Positions 38,822 to 53,800 of a DNA stretch of 64,000 nt are shown here, piece by piece. The translations under genes and the position numbers were made by a program. Within the stretch, counting starts at the first letter, position 1, and each line of letters opens with the position of its first letter. The DNA comes from Malania oleifera (taxonomy: Eukaryota; Streptophyta; Magnoliopsida; Santalales; Ximeniaceae). Below the pieces are notes generated by a model. It saw only the letters and a list, made by a program, of their open reading frames with translations, made no database searches and had not been told where the DNA came from. The stretch lies in the NCBI RefSeq assembly GCF_029873635.1, contig NC_080423.1, forward strand, positions 107,121,988-107,185,987, given 5' to 3'.

Positions 38822-41800
38822 AAATAACAATTCAGTAATAAAGGCTGTGAAATAATTAGTATAAACAGGACACCACAGTACCATTGCAGAAGAATCCATG
38901 ACCCCCTTCACAGAGACCCCCGAGATCAACCCCATCAATTATGGGTTTATCAAATCTTACACCAATTTTTGATGAAGGGTTGTCTTCAAAAGGTAATATA
39001 ACCTTGCCCCGCATTCCTTGTGTTGGACCCCTAAACAAAGTTGAAAGGGCAAAGATTACCACACAATAATATGGAAATTCCATAATTTTCCTTCAGATGC
39101 AAAGAGGAGGGTGCATGTAAAATGCAACATATCAATTATTCTGCATGGAATCAAAACCAAATTTTTTGACCATACAATAGTGCACATTTTCAGACAAAAG
39201 GACAACATGACTCACCAACAAAGAGCAAAAGAGGTGGTTGTTTCACTGCCCATCAAATGTCATAGACTAAAGCAAACTTTTAAAGCATGGCATACAGTTT
39301 CTCTTGCTTAATGAGAATAAAAATGGCATGAAATGCAAGCAGGACCAAATCTGCTCTTATATAAATTTTTTTCTAATGCTTAACCTTGGTTCTGAAAGCA
39401 GGTGCATAGCACATCCGGCATCTTTGTCATCCAGTCATCTTTTTCAGCCTTTTGAAAAATTTCAACTACTTCACCTTTATTGTGAAACAATAAGGGGTGC
39501 ACAGCCCAATGCCCATCATCTTTTTGAACCTTCTGTTCCATTTTTGAAACTTGTCATCCCAAATAATCAGCTTTCCCACTTCCACAAATACTCCATGCAG
39601 TTTAAAATTCTGAATCCAGCCTTAATTATTTTAAAGCAAAGAAGTTAAAAGCCATGCTGGGTGCTTTTACATGTCCTAAACATCTGATACAAAGCTCTTT
39701 TTATGGCCTATCAGGAATATCATCCATCAAGTATTCCAAATGCATTGAACTCAAATAACGGTCTTTCTTAGCAGAACCAAATCTCATCCCTTTCGTATTT
39801 CCGTTTATCCACCCACAACATCTCATTCAAACATCACCTGTGTAGTTGTGAACAGTTGGCAATTAGCAGAACAATCTATTGCCCATTAGACCATGAACCT
39901 CATCCATTCATACCAATTAAAATTCTCCAGGAATCAAATCTCTTTAACACACAAAAACAGAACAAGAATTATTTGACAATTCAAAGTCCAACTCCAACCA
40001 CTTGATTCTTACATAACTTGAGAAAAAAGGACAAGTAACACACTTGGAGATAATTTATAGTCTAACTGCATGCACTACCAACATAATTTAAAACTCCATA
40101 CCATAGTTTGAAAATCCGGACCAGATTCAACCAGAACTGGTCACCAGGCTGGTTCGATCAACCTCCCAGAACAGGGAATTCTGCAAACCAGAGTTGACCC
40201 CGTAGACTTGGTCTGGATTGGCCAAAACTGGTCTGAACCATGGTTGGAGGCAGTTGGACTCGGCCCTTAGGTTTTAAAATATATATATATTATGTTGATG
40301 AAGCATAGATGTCTGAGCTTCAACCCAGGACATATAGGAACAACAGCAACCACTGCACCATTTCCTTTCCCATGCTCTTCTTTCTGCCCCTCCACAGCCC
40401 ACATCCCTTAAAAATGGTGATAGGGAACAAAGAAAAATCTTTTTCCCCCACATGTATGGACACCTCCCCAAGCACAAAGCACACTCTCTACAGTCCCAGC
40501 TGTACCACAAGGTCAGCCAACAAGGATCCAAATCCCATAGGATTTTTTTTTTTCTTTTAAAAAAAAAAATAGTGGTTTTAACCTTGCTCAAAAGAGCTTC
40601 TCAAGAGGAAAAAGCAATTGTGATCAGGGCCACCGATTTCCAAATGACCTTCCAAGGAGAATTTAACAAGCCATCAGTAGTGTATTGACAGTCTAGTTCC
40701 TTGTAAAGAGTACTTACTTGTAAGAACCATTATTACTCAGCTTCCACTTTGGTTTAACTTGACTATCATGGCACACCTCCGTTCAGTACAGCTTATCCAA
40801 AAGTCCATTTAAGACTTCGAGCTCCCAGTCCAGAGCATTCATCTCAAACACTTGTTCAAATGAGCAATGCTAGAATTCATTGAAGCATGTTTGTAACAGA
40901 CCAAGGTATAAATATCCAAGAATTGACCTCTTGAAGTATTTCCACACCAGGTGTAGTTGAAGCACATATATTACAGATCGCTTCAGATTTGCAAAGAGCA
41001 GTGGATTGATGTTGTTTCCAGCTGACTTAGTGGGTGAATTGTAAATGATCTCAATGTAATCCTAGATGTTTGTGGCACTCTACAGAGTGGTTGATGTATT
41101 GTCTCTCAGGATGGCATCCCCTTGATGCCCTGCTAACATAAATTTCTCTTTACTGGTAAAAAAAAGGTATAGACATCCAAGATTTGACTTTTTGGAGTAT
41201 TTCCACACCAAGTGTGGTGCCATTGTGCCAAAAAAAGATGATGCCGCCATTTCCCACTTCAAAGTGCAAAAGATTGAAGAAGTCCCCCCATCCTTTTCTC
41301 ATCACCATTTTCCAAACACCTACCCATATGGCTCCCGTATATCCTTGGAGGCCTACCTATTTACTGTTATGATCAATGCCATATTTTGCCACAACAACAC
41401 ATTTCCAAATATGATCACACTCAATCACAAACCCCCAAAGCCATTTGCTGGGGAGACTCTCTTCGAATACGGTAAGCTATTTGAGCCTCAAACTAGCCAA
41501 TTGAATTGGCTGCTTGACCATCCCCATTCAACCAAATGATATTCAAATTCCTGTACCTGTGTCACATGTTGCCCCAAATGAGCCACTTTTGGATGTCTTC
41601 AAGTCTTTAGGTTACAGAAGATTTAACGGGAAGGAGGGGCATGAATACACTAGATTTTTGCCCTTTACAACATTGACACTTCCCAGTCAGCAAGATTTCA
41701 TTCAAACTTAGGCACAATAGGCTCCCTGCCATCCTTGTCCTTGAATTTGAACCCAAGGGAAAGCTCTAGGTAGTTCAGCAGAAAAGCTCTCACTTTGCAT

Positions 41801-44800
41801 CACAAGGTTCCAGCCATATCCAGCCATAGATCCCCTCCCTGTGTGGGATAAGTTCACTTTTTCCCAAGTTGATTTTTGACCCAATACTGTTTCAAAGAAA
41901 AGAAGAATGCACTTAACGTTCAGACTGAGAAGTTGGTTAGCCTCAGCCTCACAAAAGACTACATTGTCATTGACAAAAAACTGGTGAGACTAACATTCAC
42001 TTTTATTTCTCCAACGCAGAACATTTTGGACATAACTCTTAAGATCTACCATAAAAGGTTGAAAAGCAGACAACCATGATGCACAATCCTCTATAGGAAT
42101 GAAAGAATCCTGAAAGACAACCATTGGGTAAGAACAACGTTAGGGTAGAGATGCGCTGTCTAAACCACTTGCACAAGCTGCCCAAACCCTTTCTTTCCAA
42201 AATGCAGAGGATAAATTCCTAACAAATATGATTGAAAGCCTGCTTCAAGCCAAGCTCATGCACAACTCCCTAGTCCTTTCTTTGATTTGGCAACCACAAT
42301 TTTGAAACAATGAGAACAGCATCCATGATTTGCCTTTCTTCAATAAAGGCATTTTGGTGCCGTCCAACAACTTTCCCAACCACTTTTTTGAGTCTCATGG
42401 CTACTTGAAAACAACTTGTAAATGCTTCCATAAAGCTCATGGGCCAAAAGCCTGTGACATTAATGGCTCCATCTTTTTTAGAGAACAATACTATGAATAT
42501 GGAATGAAAACTTTCCATGAATCTGCCATTAGCATGAAATCTTCAAAAACCTCTAAAATTGTAGCACAGCCTAGTTGGCTTACAAGAACAAAGCCAAGGT
42601 AAAGCCATGAGGACCTGGGGGCTATGGCTTTATTACCATTGTACTCCATTAAAACAATCAATATTTCTTCTTTCCTAAAGAATTTTCAAGCCAAGAAGCA
42701 AAAGAACAATCAATTTTGGTAAAGCTTCTGCCATTAACCCACAGCCTCCACATAGCCAGTTTGGTACAAACTATAAAAATTCTTATAGAAATTGTGTATG
42801 CCTTCCTGCAAAACCTTGTTCATTATCGCTGATGGAGCATTTGCTGTCCAGTGAAAAATTTCATGTTACAATTGCCATCCTTGATCCAAGGGACCAAGAT
42901 TCTTTATTTCCAAGCATTTTCCTCCATAAGTATAACATCAAATGTCTCCTTTTTCAGCTTCAGCCTCTTTACTCTGTCTTCACAAGCCCCCACAGCTGAC
43001 TGACTTTCATCAAGATCATTAAGGTCTCTCACAAGTGACACTTTCTTGGCATGAAAATCTCCAAAAAAAAAAGTGTTGCTTCAACTTGGAAGCTACAGTA
43101 ATATAATTGTGCAGAAAATTGACAAAATGCATGACATATCTAAAAGTTTGTGAACTTCATCTTAAATTAAAAAATATATATCAACAATGAGAAGAGTTCT
43201 GGGGGTAAGAAAATAAAAAGCAATTTCAATAGTAATGTACTTAAATTAATTGTACCTTGAAGGAGATGCCGCTGATGGTGAGTATAAGTTGCCGTAAGCT
43301 GAACTTGTGAATTTTACTCGGTCACCTAATTAATTAGATCATGGAAAACATAGCTTTAAACACAAATACAAGAAAACAAGCAGTTCTTAAGGGCACGAAA
43401 ATCTTGAGTTTGAAAGCCTTCTCCTATCTCTAACTTCGAATGGCATACCGAATTTAAACAATTGATTCTTAGAAGCTCCAGAAGAAGAAGGCATAGTGTC
43501 AGTCTCCATCTTTGGTTGGGAATCCAGGCATAGAGAAGGTGCATTTAAAGAGCATGCTGCATCTGCTTCGCCGGCTGGAGGACCCATGCTCTTACCCAAG
43601 TCAGTGGGCCCCGGACTTTGCTTTGCAAAATTGGATGATTTATCTGTACCAAATCCATCTTTCAGAAGCTCTGCTTCCTTCGAAGATAAACCCTACAAGC
43701 ACATTTGTAAATAAATGAGTCACTCAACAATAAGTCATCTACAAATTGTAAAAACAAAAATTTCAAAATAGCACTAAAATTGAAATAACGACAACAAGGA
43801 TCATAACAAAATAATAGTAATATTAATCCAAAGGTCACAATGAGAAATAAGCAACTAGGAGAAATGTAAAATTAGATTAATTTTAGCTTACACCCAAAAA
43901 TGAATGGCTATCAAATATAAGCAATTTAGCCCCAAAATGATTGGCTAGAGCCTTCGCCAACATCTCCTGATATATCTCAGAACCTGAAAAACATGGAAGG
44001 CAAAAATTTATTTTAAAGATAAATCAATTTTATGCAAACCAATACAAATTCAGAAACCTATATTGGGAGAGGAAAACACCATTGCACCTGCAGGACCAGA
44101 AAGCAGAATTCTTGGGTTCACAGTAGGAAGTTCTGAGGTGTATTTTGCATGTTCTCTGCGCTTCAGATGTATAAATGAGGCTGCAATCAGCACATTTTTT
44201 GTGTTCTCACTGCAATAGCGGAAAAATGAAGTTCACAAATTGCTCATGTCATTCTGAATCTATAGGACGGACATGCCAATTAAATTATCAAATGCATAAA
44301 CATATTAAGTAGCATAATAATTTTTTTTTTGAACAAAAGAAGATATATTAGATGAAAAGAAGAGAAGGTACAACATGCGGGGGCAGAAAGTCCACCAGAT
44401 AAAGGAAATTTTTTAAAAAAAAAAAAAGAGAAAAAAATAAATAAATAAGTAAAAATAAAACTAAACTATATTAGACAAGGAACCCCCTCTCAAACCTTTT
44501 CCATCATAGTTTACCAAGCTCTTCAAATACATTAAATAGCATAATAGTCAATACTCCATCAATAATGTCAGTGGATGAAGCTGAATAAGGAATGAATATA
44601 AGCAATCCCCATTCGATGCAAAAGATGAAAACCACATACTCAATGCACTAAAAGATTTTTATTTTATTTTATTTTTTCAATTGTTAACATTTCCTGGTTC
44701 CAACAAATTTCAAGAGGGGAATGATATGCACTTATGCAGTAGTACTCACAAGATGCTATAGCATGCAAGAATAGTACATATCTAAAACTCATGAACTGAA

Positions 44801-47800
44801 GAAGTTGTAAAAGCTCATGAAACAATACAACAAAAAATTAATTAGTACATATGCCTCTATAAACATACCATGAAAAATGTAGTGGGGAACACAAAACCCA
44901 AATTAGCCAACTTAACTAGAGGTGTTCAGATTTGGCTTTCTCCGAAAAAACCGAATGGACCAAACTAGTATTTGGTTCGGTTTTGTAGCTCATCAGGTTC
45001 AGTTCGGCTAAATCATTTTACCAAAATAAAACTGGTTTGGTTTTCAGTTCTTACAAAAAAATTTCAGTTAGAATCGAAAACTGAAGTTCTACAGTTCTAT
45101 ATTTCCTCAGTTCATTCAGCTGCTTGAGCAAGACGGCCTGCCATGCTCCAATCCAGCCAACAACTGCACTGCTCCAATCCAAACCTAAGCAGCTATACAC
45201 AAAAAGCATTCACATAAAGTCTTGTTGCAGGCTTGCAGCAGCCAAGCCCCATGGGCCCAACTTCAGAATAGGGGAGTTAGTCACTTATGTCTCGACAAAT
45301 GTCCTGTTGATTGTTTGTGTTCTTAGATTTTCAGTTCAGTTTGGTTTTTATCATGAAAAACCAAACAAAATCAGTCCAGTTTAGTGGCAGCTTGACTGCT
45401 TGAGAATCGGTTTGGCTCGATTCCCTCATACAAAACCAAACAAATTTGGTTCTTAAATTTTTCCCATCCAAACCAACCAAACCCACAAATTTTAACAATT
45501 ATGGCTTTTGTTTGAATCATGGCCTGGTCAGTTTGCAGAATAGGTAAACAGGCCAACTCAGTTTAAATGCACTAAACCAAACTATTAAAATTTTCTGCTT
45601 CTTTTAAACACAGTTGCTTCAAGTGCTTAATCTAAAACAAACCAACTTTGTCAAGTGTGTTCAATCCTCTATCACACCCTTTTTCTTCCTCTAGTTTTTT
45701 CCCTTTCTTTTCTTATATTCCCCTTTTTGGTATATCTAAAATCAAAAGCCCCAATAGCGTTTTGGCAGCCCAAAGATACCATATAGCGGAAATTTTAGTA
45801 GCTCCCAATGATTTGGGATGATAGTGGGGATGACTTGTGTGATTCAAAGCAGATTCAGGGCAATAAATGGAGATTGAATTTTCCTATCTTGAATTTTCCC
45901 CACCCTGAATATTGCAGGGCCTGAACTATAATCTGCATCAAATCTGCCTCATATAAAAACAAATAGACGTGTGTGTATAATATACTTATTTTGGTCAAAA
46001 ACAACCCTATGAGATGTCATTTTTATTTTATGTTTTAGACAGTTGAAGTTTGTCATATGAATTAACATAATTACATTAAAAGTAGGGTAAATTATTTTAG
46101 GCACAGTTCTTTAAAAATTGCGTGCAATTTTTGTCCTTGGCACCTGGTGGGGTAGATTCAGTCCCCAGCAAGAGATGGAACCCCTAATAAGATGAGGATG
46201 ACACCACCATATGCCCCGTGGCAGATTTGGAGCAATAGGAGGGCCTAGATAATCTTAGCAGTAGACTGGTTTCAAGTTAAGAGCCCTTGTAATCTGGATC
46301 TGTCATGCTTACATCCGAAGTCAAATCCTACCCTTTTTTCTCTTCTCCCTTACCTCAGCCACCAATCTCACTCCCAAGATGAAGATGAGCAGGAGCAATC
46401 TCTCATTCTTCTTATTCTCATGGTCAAGCTCAGATCCTCTGTTTTCCTCATCAATGATATGAGAATGTTGATGAGACTCTCTCTTTCTTTATATATAATA
46501 TATATATATGACATACACACACACACACACACACACACACTAACGTGTTAGTCACATGGTGCTCTGTTATGATTTCATCCTTCCAAACCAGTGACCAACC
46601 AACAAAACTGATCAATTTTTTTTATACCAATAGGTTCTGTTTTAGGAAGGTGTTGGCCACACCCAATTCGAAAATTCTTCAAACTGATAGGCCGTGGCAA
46701 ACTCCCCCAAGACCAGACATGAAAACCTAAAGAGAAATGCAGGACCCCCAAAAATCCACAGATCCTCATTCCTCTGTCAAAAAGGAGAATTTTTTTTTTG
46801 AAAAAAAAACATCCAATCGATGACAATGAAATGGGTGAGTCCTACAAAAAAAATTAATAAGCAAGATAAGAAAACATCTCAAGGGATCGTTTGAAATCAC
46901 TTATGGAGAAGTGCTTCTCTTAAGAAGATCTGAATTGGAAAGTGCTGATAATAAGTGCTGAACTTAAAAAGTGTGGTTTTGGTATATCTAAAAATAAGTG
47001 CTAATTATAAGTATTGATCAAATAAGTAGTATTCAGATATTCACTTTCACTATAAATTTATAAATGATATAAAAATTTATATTATTATATTTCATCCATA
47101 ATGTTAATATGCTGTTACACAAAATAAAATAATATAGGGCAAAAGACACTCACCTCCCCTGAGGTTTGACAAAAAGACAAAGACCTCCTCTAAGGTTTCA
47201 AAAATTCCATAGACCTCCCCTAAGATTTCAAAAATGACATAGACCTCCCTTGAGGTTTGCCAAAAGGACACAAATCTCCCCTCAAAAGACTTATTTTTTT
47301 GCAAAATACAAGGGGAGGTTTGTGTCTTTTTGGTGAACCTCAAAGCAAGTCTCTGGACTTAAAACCTTTGTAGAGGTCCCTAAGATTTTTGAAACCTTAG
47401 GGGAGGTCAATGTCTTTTACCCAATAATATATGACTATTTTAAATTAGAATTAAACATATATTCTAAAACAATTTGATTATAGTTATGTTAACTAATATT
47501 TTTAATTAATATTTAAATATTTTTGTTAAGTAAAATAATATAAGATTATTATTTTTTAATTCAAAATAATCTCGATATTAATGTATATTCATAACATACA
47601 TAATTGTTACAATCTTACGATTCGCAATTCGATTCATTTCATACGATTCGAATCATTTCTACATAAAATCGCTTCAAATCTTAATAGCGAAACTACTAAA
47701 TCATTTCAGAATCAATCAAAGCACCTTGTGAATCAAACGATTCAATCCAAATCTATCAACTTACACGATTTTGGACGTTCATATCTTGACAAGACTGACT

Positions 47801-50800
47801 ATTTTGAAACCCCAAAACAACATTTTTTTCCTTTTTTATTGCTTTTATTTTTACACAATTACCTTCCATTCCTTGTCTGTCAGTTTTGAACTATAAAAGA
47901 GGAGAAAATAAAATTTTAGATCTTATGTTGTCTTCACAAAATCATTCTCCACTCTAGGAGTATAGTGCTCTGCCATTGAGAAGAAGCAGCAGAACATTGA
48001 CCAGCTATGGCAGTACTCTTGTTTCTTTGTGTTGTTAAAATTTGAAAGTTGGTTTTTTGGCAGTTTGTTCAATTATTATCATTTTTTAGGTTAATTTTTT
48101 TTTATTTTTAATCTGAGAAAGAATATGCATGAAATATTATTATGTTTTTAATTGTTGATGAACACCAAAAATCCAACTTATTATTATTTTTTCTTGATTC
48201 ATTCCAACAACATAAAGTTCATTTTTTTATTAACATATCCTAACTCATTCTCATACTTTTCATTTGTTTAGGGAAAGCAAACACATGAAATATGATTTTT
48301 TTTATTGTCAAAATTTAAATGCAGTTTACTATTGTGCTTGTTGTTTGTATATAAATATATGCATGTCATTTAGAATTGATTTTGGGAATTTGTACCAAAT
48401 CTTAGAATTGAATCTTACAATTCAATTCAATTCTTGATTCCTAATTCTCAAAAATGTTTCAAATCTCAATTTGACAACTATGATAACATATGACTATTTA
48501 TTATCATAATAATTTATGCTAAATTTAATACTATTAACTAAAATTAAATTTTAGTTAACTTGGTATTAATTGAAATTATATAGCTCTTGCTTCTGCATTC
48601 CAAAATTGGAATTTGCAAGGCCATGTCACAACCATCTATGAGGAGAGGCGAATAGGGGGAGGAGGTAGCACCAGCGGCGACTGTGGTATCAATAGCTCAT
48701 GGAGGAGAAAGAGGAGGGTCATTGTGATCTGCAAGGGGGAGAGTGCTCAACTCATGACCTATGACAGAGAGGTAATAGCACAAAGTGAGGAGGCAGCAGT
48801 GACAATGACAGCGTCACAATGGCTCGCAAAGGAGGAGGATGAGTGATCCCTGCAATTTGCAAGGCAGGGAGTGCAAAAGGGAAGAAGATCTGCAAAGAAG
48901 AGGAGGCAACGCAAAGGAGGAAGGAGGCGGCAACAGCGATGGTGATGGTAGCAGGTATGGTGGAGCTTCAAGAGATCGAGAGTGCTCAGGGAAGAAGGAA
49001 GGGAGATGGAGAGCATATGGTTATTGCATCACTCCAGTGATACGGAGAGAAGGGAAGGAGAATTTCTTTAAATTACAAAAATGCCACTAAAATTCATCTT
49101 ACTTACAAAAATGTCACCACTCATGAACAGTGCCACTTTTAAGAGACCAAAAAGCTATCTATGATGGCTTTTCAAATTTCACTTAAAATGTTCTTAAAAT
49201 AGTGGCCCTACAAAAGCACCTTTTGCAATAAGGACTAACTAGAGTAGAAGTCAAACACCACATTTTTATAAAAGCTCATTTTTAAGTACTCCCAAACGGA
49301 GGCTAAGGGGAGCACCACAGGGGTGCCAGCCCACATACAACAAAGCCAACAAAAGTTACATAAACATGGGTCAAAATCCTTCAATTCGAGCGTGAAGGCT
49401 GGTGAAATTTTCCAAAACTCCAAAAAAATTTTAGGCAGCTTCTTTCATTCAGAAGCTCTTCCATTTCACTTGCTCCATATGTACAATGACAACAAAAATA
49501 ACAAGCCTTAATTCCCACTAAGTGAGGTCGGCTATATGAATCATTTTCTGCCAATTCACTCAATCAAGGGCATGATCTTCTATAACTTAAGGGCTGTTAA
49601 ATCCTTCCTCACTACCTCATTCCAAGTTATTTCAAATCTACCCCTCCTTCTAGTACCATCAACAAAAAATAGCTCGCTCCTCCTCACTAGGCACTACTGG
49701 GCCTGGGTTTCAAATACCCAAACCATCTAAGCCGTCCCTCCCTCCCTCCCTCCCTTACCTTAACTTCTGCCAATGATACGCCTAGTGTTAGGGAGTGACA
49801 ATGTAATGGGGAAAAAGGGGGAGAAAGATACTGCTCTAATTGTATTCTCTAGGGATTTATAATGAATCTTTGATTGCTTGTGTTAACATTTGTATGGTTA
49901 TTCTCTTGGATATGAATAATACAAGTAGACCTTATCATTATGGTGTTATGTTGCCTTGGATTGTGATATATCTTATTGCTTTAGTATAATTCCATGTATA
50001 TGAATATCTTTGCTCGTGTGATATCCTATCGTTCCTAGTTTCTCATGGGTTGTGAGACTTATATGGTGCTCGTGCTTATAGGCTTAAACGTGTGACTATT
50101 GGCTGACTCGTCGGAGGAGAGCTCTCAACGAGTGTCACACGACCCTTACTTGAGTTCTATTTTGGGAGTCCGTGACAATTGGTATCAGAGCACATTGAGT
50201 GGTAACATGAGAAAAAAGTCTGTAAAGATAGACCACATTAAGGCGCTTGAGACATATATGGCAAAACTTGAAACCTTGAAGACAACATGTTTTGAACTCC
50301 AAGAGTTGGCGGCAAGAATTGATAAAGGAGAAAGGCGTGCCAACAAAGCTTGAGGCTGCCAAAGAAAACCCAAGAGAAAACCTTTATGGGGTATCAAAAC
50401 TTAAGGAGAGAATTGTGGAACTTGAAAAATTTATTCCACGTGTAAAATCACTAGACAAAAGGCTAATAGAGCTTGAGGCCTTCCAGAGGAACATCGAGCA
50501 GTTGGAAGCCTTTGAGAGTAGGCTGGAACATATTGAGGGCATATTGCCATCTCTAACACCCCAAGGGGGAGAGCCAATAGAGCTCGAGGCCTCCCTACGG
50601 GAGCTGACTAATAATTTCGATTTCCTTGCAGAGAACGTTAAGGAGTCCATTAGTGCTTTGAAAGAAGATTTGAAGGCGATAGGCAATCTCCAAAGTGCTA
50701 TGGACCAAGTTCAGAGTGAATTGCAAGAGATGGCTGTGAAACTAAATGCAGTGGCGCAGATGGCTTGAAGGCCGATAACTGAACCTAGTGAGGGAATTTG

Positions 50801-53800
50801 AATAAAGCTACCATAACCGAAAAGCTTTGGGGTTACCCGTGATGCAAAGGAACTGGACAATTTTATCTTTGATATGGAGCACTACTTCAAGTGCTCACGG
50901 ATTGATCTAGAGGAAGACCGAGTGAATATTACAACAGTATACCTTGTTGGGGATGCTAAACTGTGGTGGAGAACTAAATGGGATGATATTCAGCACAATA
51001 GGTGTGTCATTAATTCTTGGGAGGGATTGAAACAGGCGTTGAGAGCACAATTTTACCCAGAAAATGTAGAATACATGGCACAGTGCAAGGTATATGATTT
51101 GCAACAGACGGGTTCAATAAGGAGTTATGTACGGGAATTTCAGGCTCTAATGTTGGACATCAAAAACATGTCTGAATCAAATAGCCTATTCCAGTTCCTC
51201 CGGGGTTTGAAGACATGGCTGAAGAATGAATTGCGCAAACAAGGGGTTAGTGACCTCTCTTCCACCCTCGTCGCTACTGAACAATTGGATGATTTTTCTG
51301 ATACTGCTGGAAAACGAAATTACCCCATGCCCGCCAATAATGATTCAAGGCAAAATAAGGTGTACAAACCCACAAATGGGGGAAGGGACAGGGAAATGAA
51401 TAGATCTAGGAAAGATAGAAGAGCTTGCATGACTAGGGAGTGGAGGGGCGGACGTACAGGCGGTGGGGAGCGTCGTTTGCTGGTCTCGTGTTTCCTTTGC
51501 ATGGGACCACACCGAGTAGCAAAGTGCCCTAAACAAAAGGCTTTGAATGCTCTAAAGGCACTTCGAGGAGAAACAGAAACCCCAACAATAATCCCAGGGG
51601 AAAAACAAGATATGGTGGGAGCATTGAGATTTTTGGGAGCATTGGAGCACCAAGTAGTTACCAACAAGTCTCAGGAAAAGGGCTTAATGTATGTGGACCT
51701 ACTTTTGAATGGAAAGAAGATCAAGGCCATGATTGATACCACTCATAATTTCATTACTGATACAGAAGCCCAGCAGTTAGAACTACAAGTAGACAAAGAT
51801 GTGGGAAAATTGAAAGCGGTGAATTCTGAAGCGTTAACCATGGTAGGAGTGATGCCTAAAGTAGCCTGCCAAATGGGGTTGTGGTCAGGAGCAGTTGATT
51901 TCACCGTGGCAACCCTCGATGACTTTGATATGGTATTGGGGATGGATTTTCTTAAGGTGACGCGCTCAATGCCGATCCCAGCCGCGAACTGTCTAGTGAT
52001 AATGGGAGATACCCCTTGTGTGGTTCCCGCAACCTACAACACTTTCGACAAGAAGAAGTTGCTTTCAGCCCTCCAGTTCAACAAGGGAGTAAAAAGGGGA
52101 GAACCTTCTTTCGTGGTACTATCGGTAGTTTCAAAAAATGAAGAAATAGGCAAATATCCGATTGAAATTATGGAAGTGTTAAAAGTATTCAAGGAGGTAA
52201 TCCCAGAACAACTCCCCAGGGTTTTACCACATCGACGACAGATTGACCACGAAATTGAGTTTTTGCCGAGGGTAAAACTGCCAACATGTGCCCCTTATCG
52301 AATGGCGCCACCTGAGTTAGTTGAACTTAAAAGGCAACTAAATGATCTAATAGCAGCAAGGTTCATCCGTCCATCAAAAGCACCTTTTGGGGCCCCAGTG
52401 TTATTCTAGAAGAAACAAGATGGAAGTCTGTGATTGTGCGTAGATTATCGGGCTCTTAATAAGGTAACAGTTCGCAACAAGTATCACATTTCGTTGATTG
52501 CTGATATTTTTGACCAATTGAGTACAACCAAATATTTCACTAAACTGGACTTGAGATCAGGATAACACCAAGTGCACATTGCAGAGGGAGATGAACCTAA
52601 GGCCACTTGTGTCACCCGGTATGGAGCATTTGAATTCCTTGCCATGTCTTTTGGGTTAACAAATGCACCTAATACTTTTTGTACTTTAATGAATCAAGTT
52701 TTCCGAGACTACCTTGATCGATTTGTAGTTGTCTACCTTGATGACATAGTGGTATTCAGCTCATCCTTAGCAGAACATAAAGATCACCTTTGGCAGGTCT
52801 TTCAAAAACTCCGAGAAAATCAGTTATATGTAAAATGTGAGAAGTGTGCTTTCGCTCAAAAGCATATTAAATTCTTGGGGCATATCATTGAAGAAGGCCA
52901 GATAAGGATGAATCCGGCAAAGGTACAAACCATCCATGAATGGCAAGCACCTACATCCATTAGAGAACTGCGATCCTTCTTGAGGCTAGCCAACTACTAT
53001 CGGAAGTTTATAGAGGGATACTCTAGAAGAATTGTGTCGTTAACAAATTTATTGAGAAAAGAGGTACCATGGGGGTGGTCAAAAGATTGCCAATCAGCAT
53101 TTGTTGAATTAAAGAAAAAGATTGTAGAAGATCCTGTACTAACCCTGCCTGATGTGACAAAGTCATTTGAAGTGCAAGCAAATGCCTTACACTTTGCATT
53201 AGGGGGAGTTCTTTTGTAGGAAGGGCATCTCGTTGCTTTAGAAAGTAGAAAATTAACGGGTGCCGAACAAAACTATACAATGTGAGAGAAGGAACTTCTA
53301 GCTGTGGTACATTGTCTTCGGGTGTGGAGGCACTATCTCTTGGGGTCCAAATTTTCGGTAAAGACAAATAATGTGGCAGTTACTCACTTCTTGTCACAGC
53401 CAGGACTAACCTCAAAACAAGCCCGTTGGCAGGAGAAGCTAACTGAATTCAATTTTGATTTTGAATATAAGGCAAGGAAGAAGAATGAAGTAGGTGATGC
53501 TTTAAGCAAAAAAACTGAATTGGCAGCACTGAAACTCATAAGTCATTTATCAACTAGTAGGGTGGCGTTACCCTTGAAAGAACTTATCAAGGAACATTTA
53601 AGTACAAACCAGCAGGCCCATACATTGAGCAAACTGATAGAATAAGGGAAGACACGACAATTCTGGGTAGAAGATGGGCTAATAATGACTAAAGGCAAGA
53701 GAGTCTACGTGCCCAAAGTTGGGAACTTGAGGAAAACCTTACTAAAAGAGTGTCATGATACATTGAGGGCTGGACATCCCGGATGCCAAAGAACTCATGC

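Larger units (their letters stand above)
46880..49310. mobile_element. Possible large non-autonomous DNA element carrying nested MITEs
   Basis: The left end GGGATCGTTTGAAATCACTT and the complement of the right end CCTCCGTTTGGGAGTACTT are loosely inverted, each near AAGTGCT-type motifs. No convincing target duplication was found. It encloses the MULE MITE, the hAT-like element and a GC-rich segment at 48600-49060. Confidence 0.3.

Noticed and set aside
24228..44209. Interpretation as a separate AAA gene independent of the FHA exons
   Set aside because: Exon 6 ends in phase 2 and exon 7 starts with the matching phase; the joined protein matches the family's length and order from FHA to C terminus.
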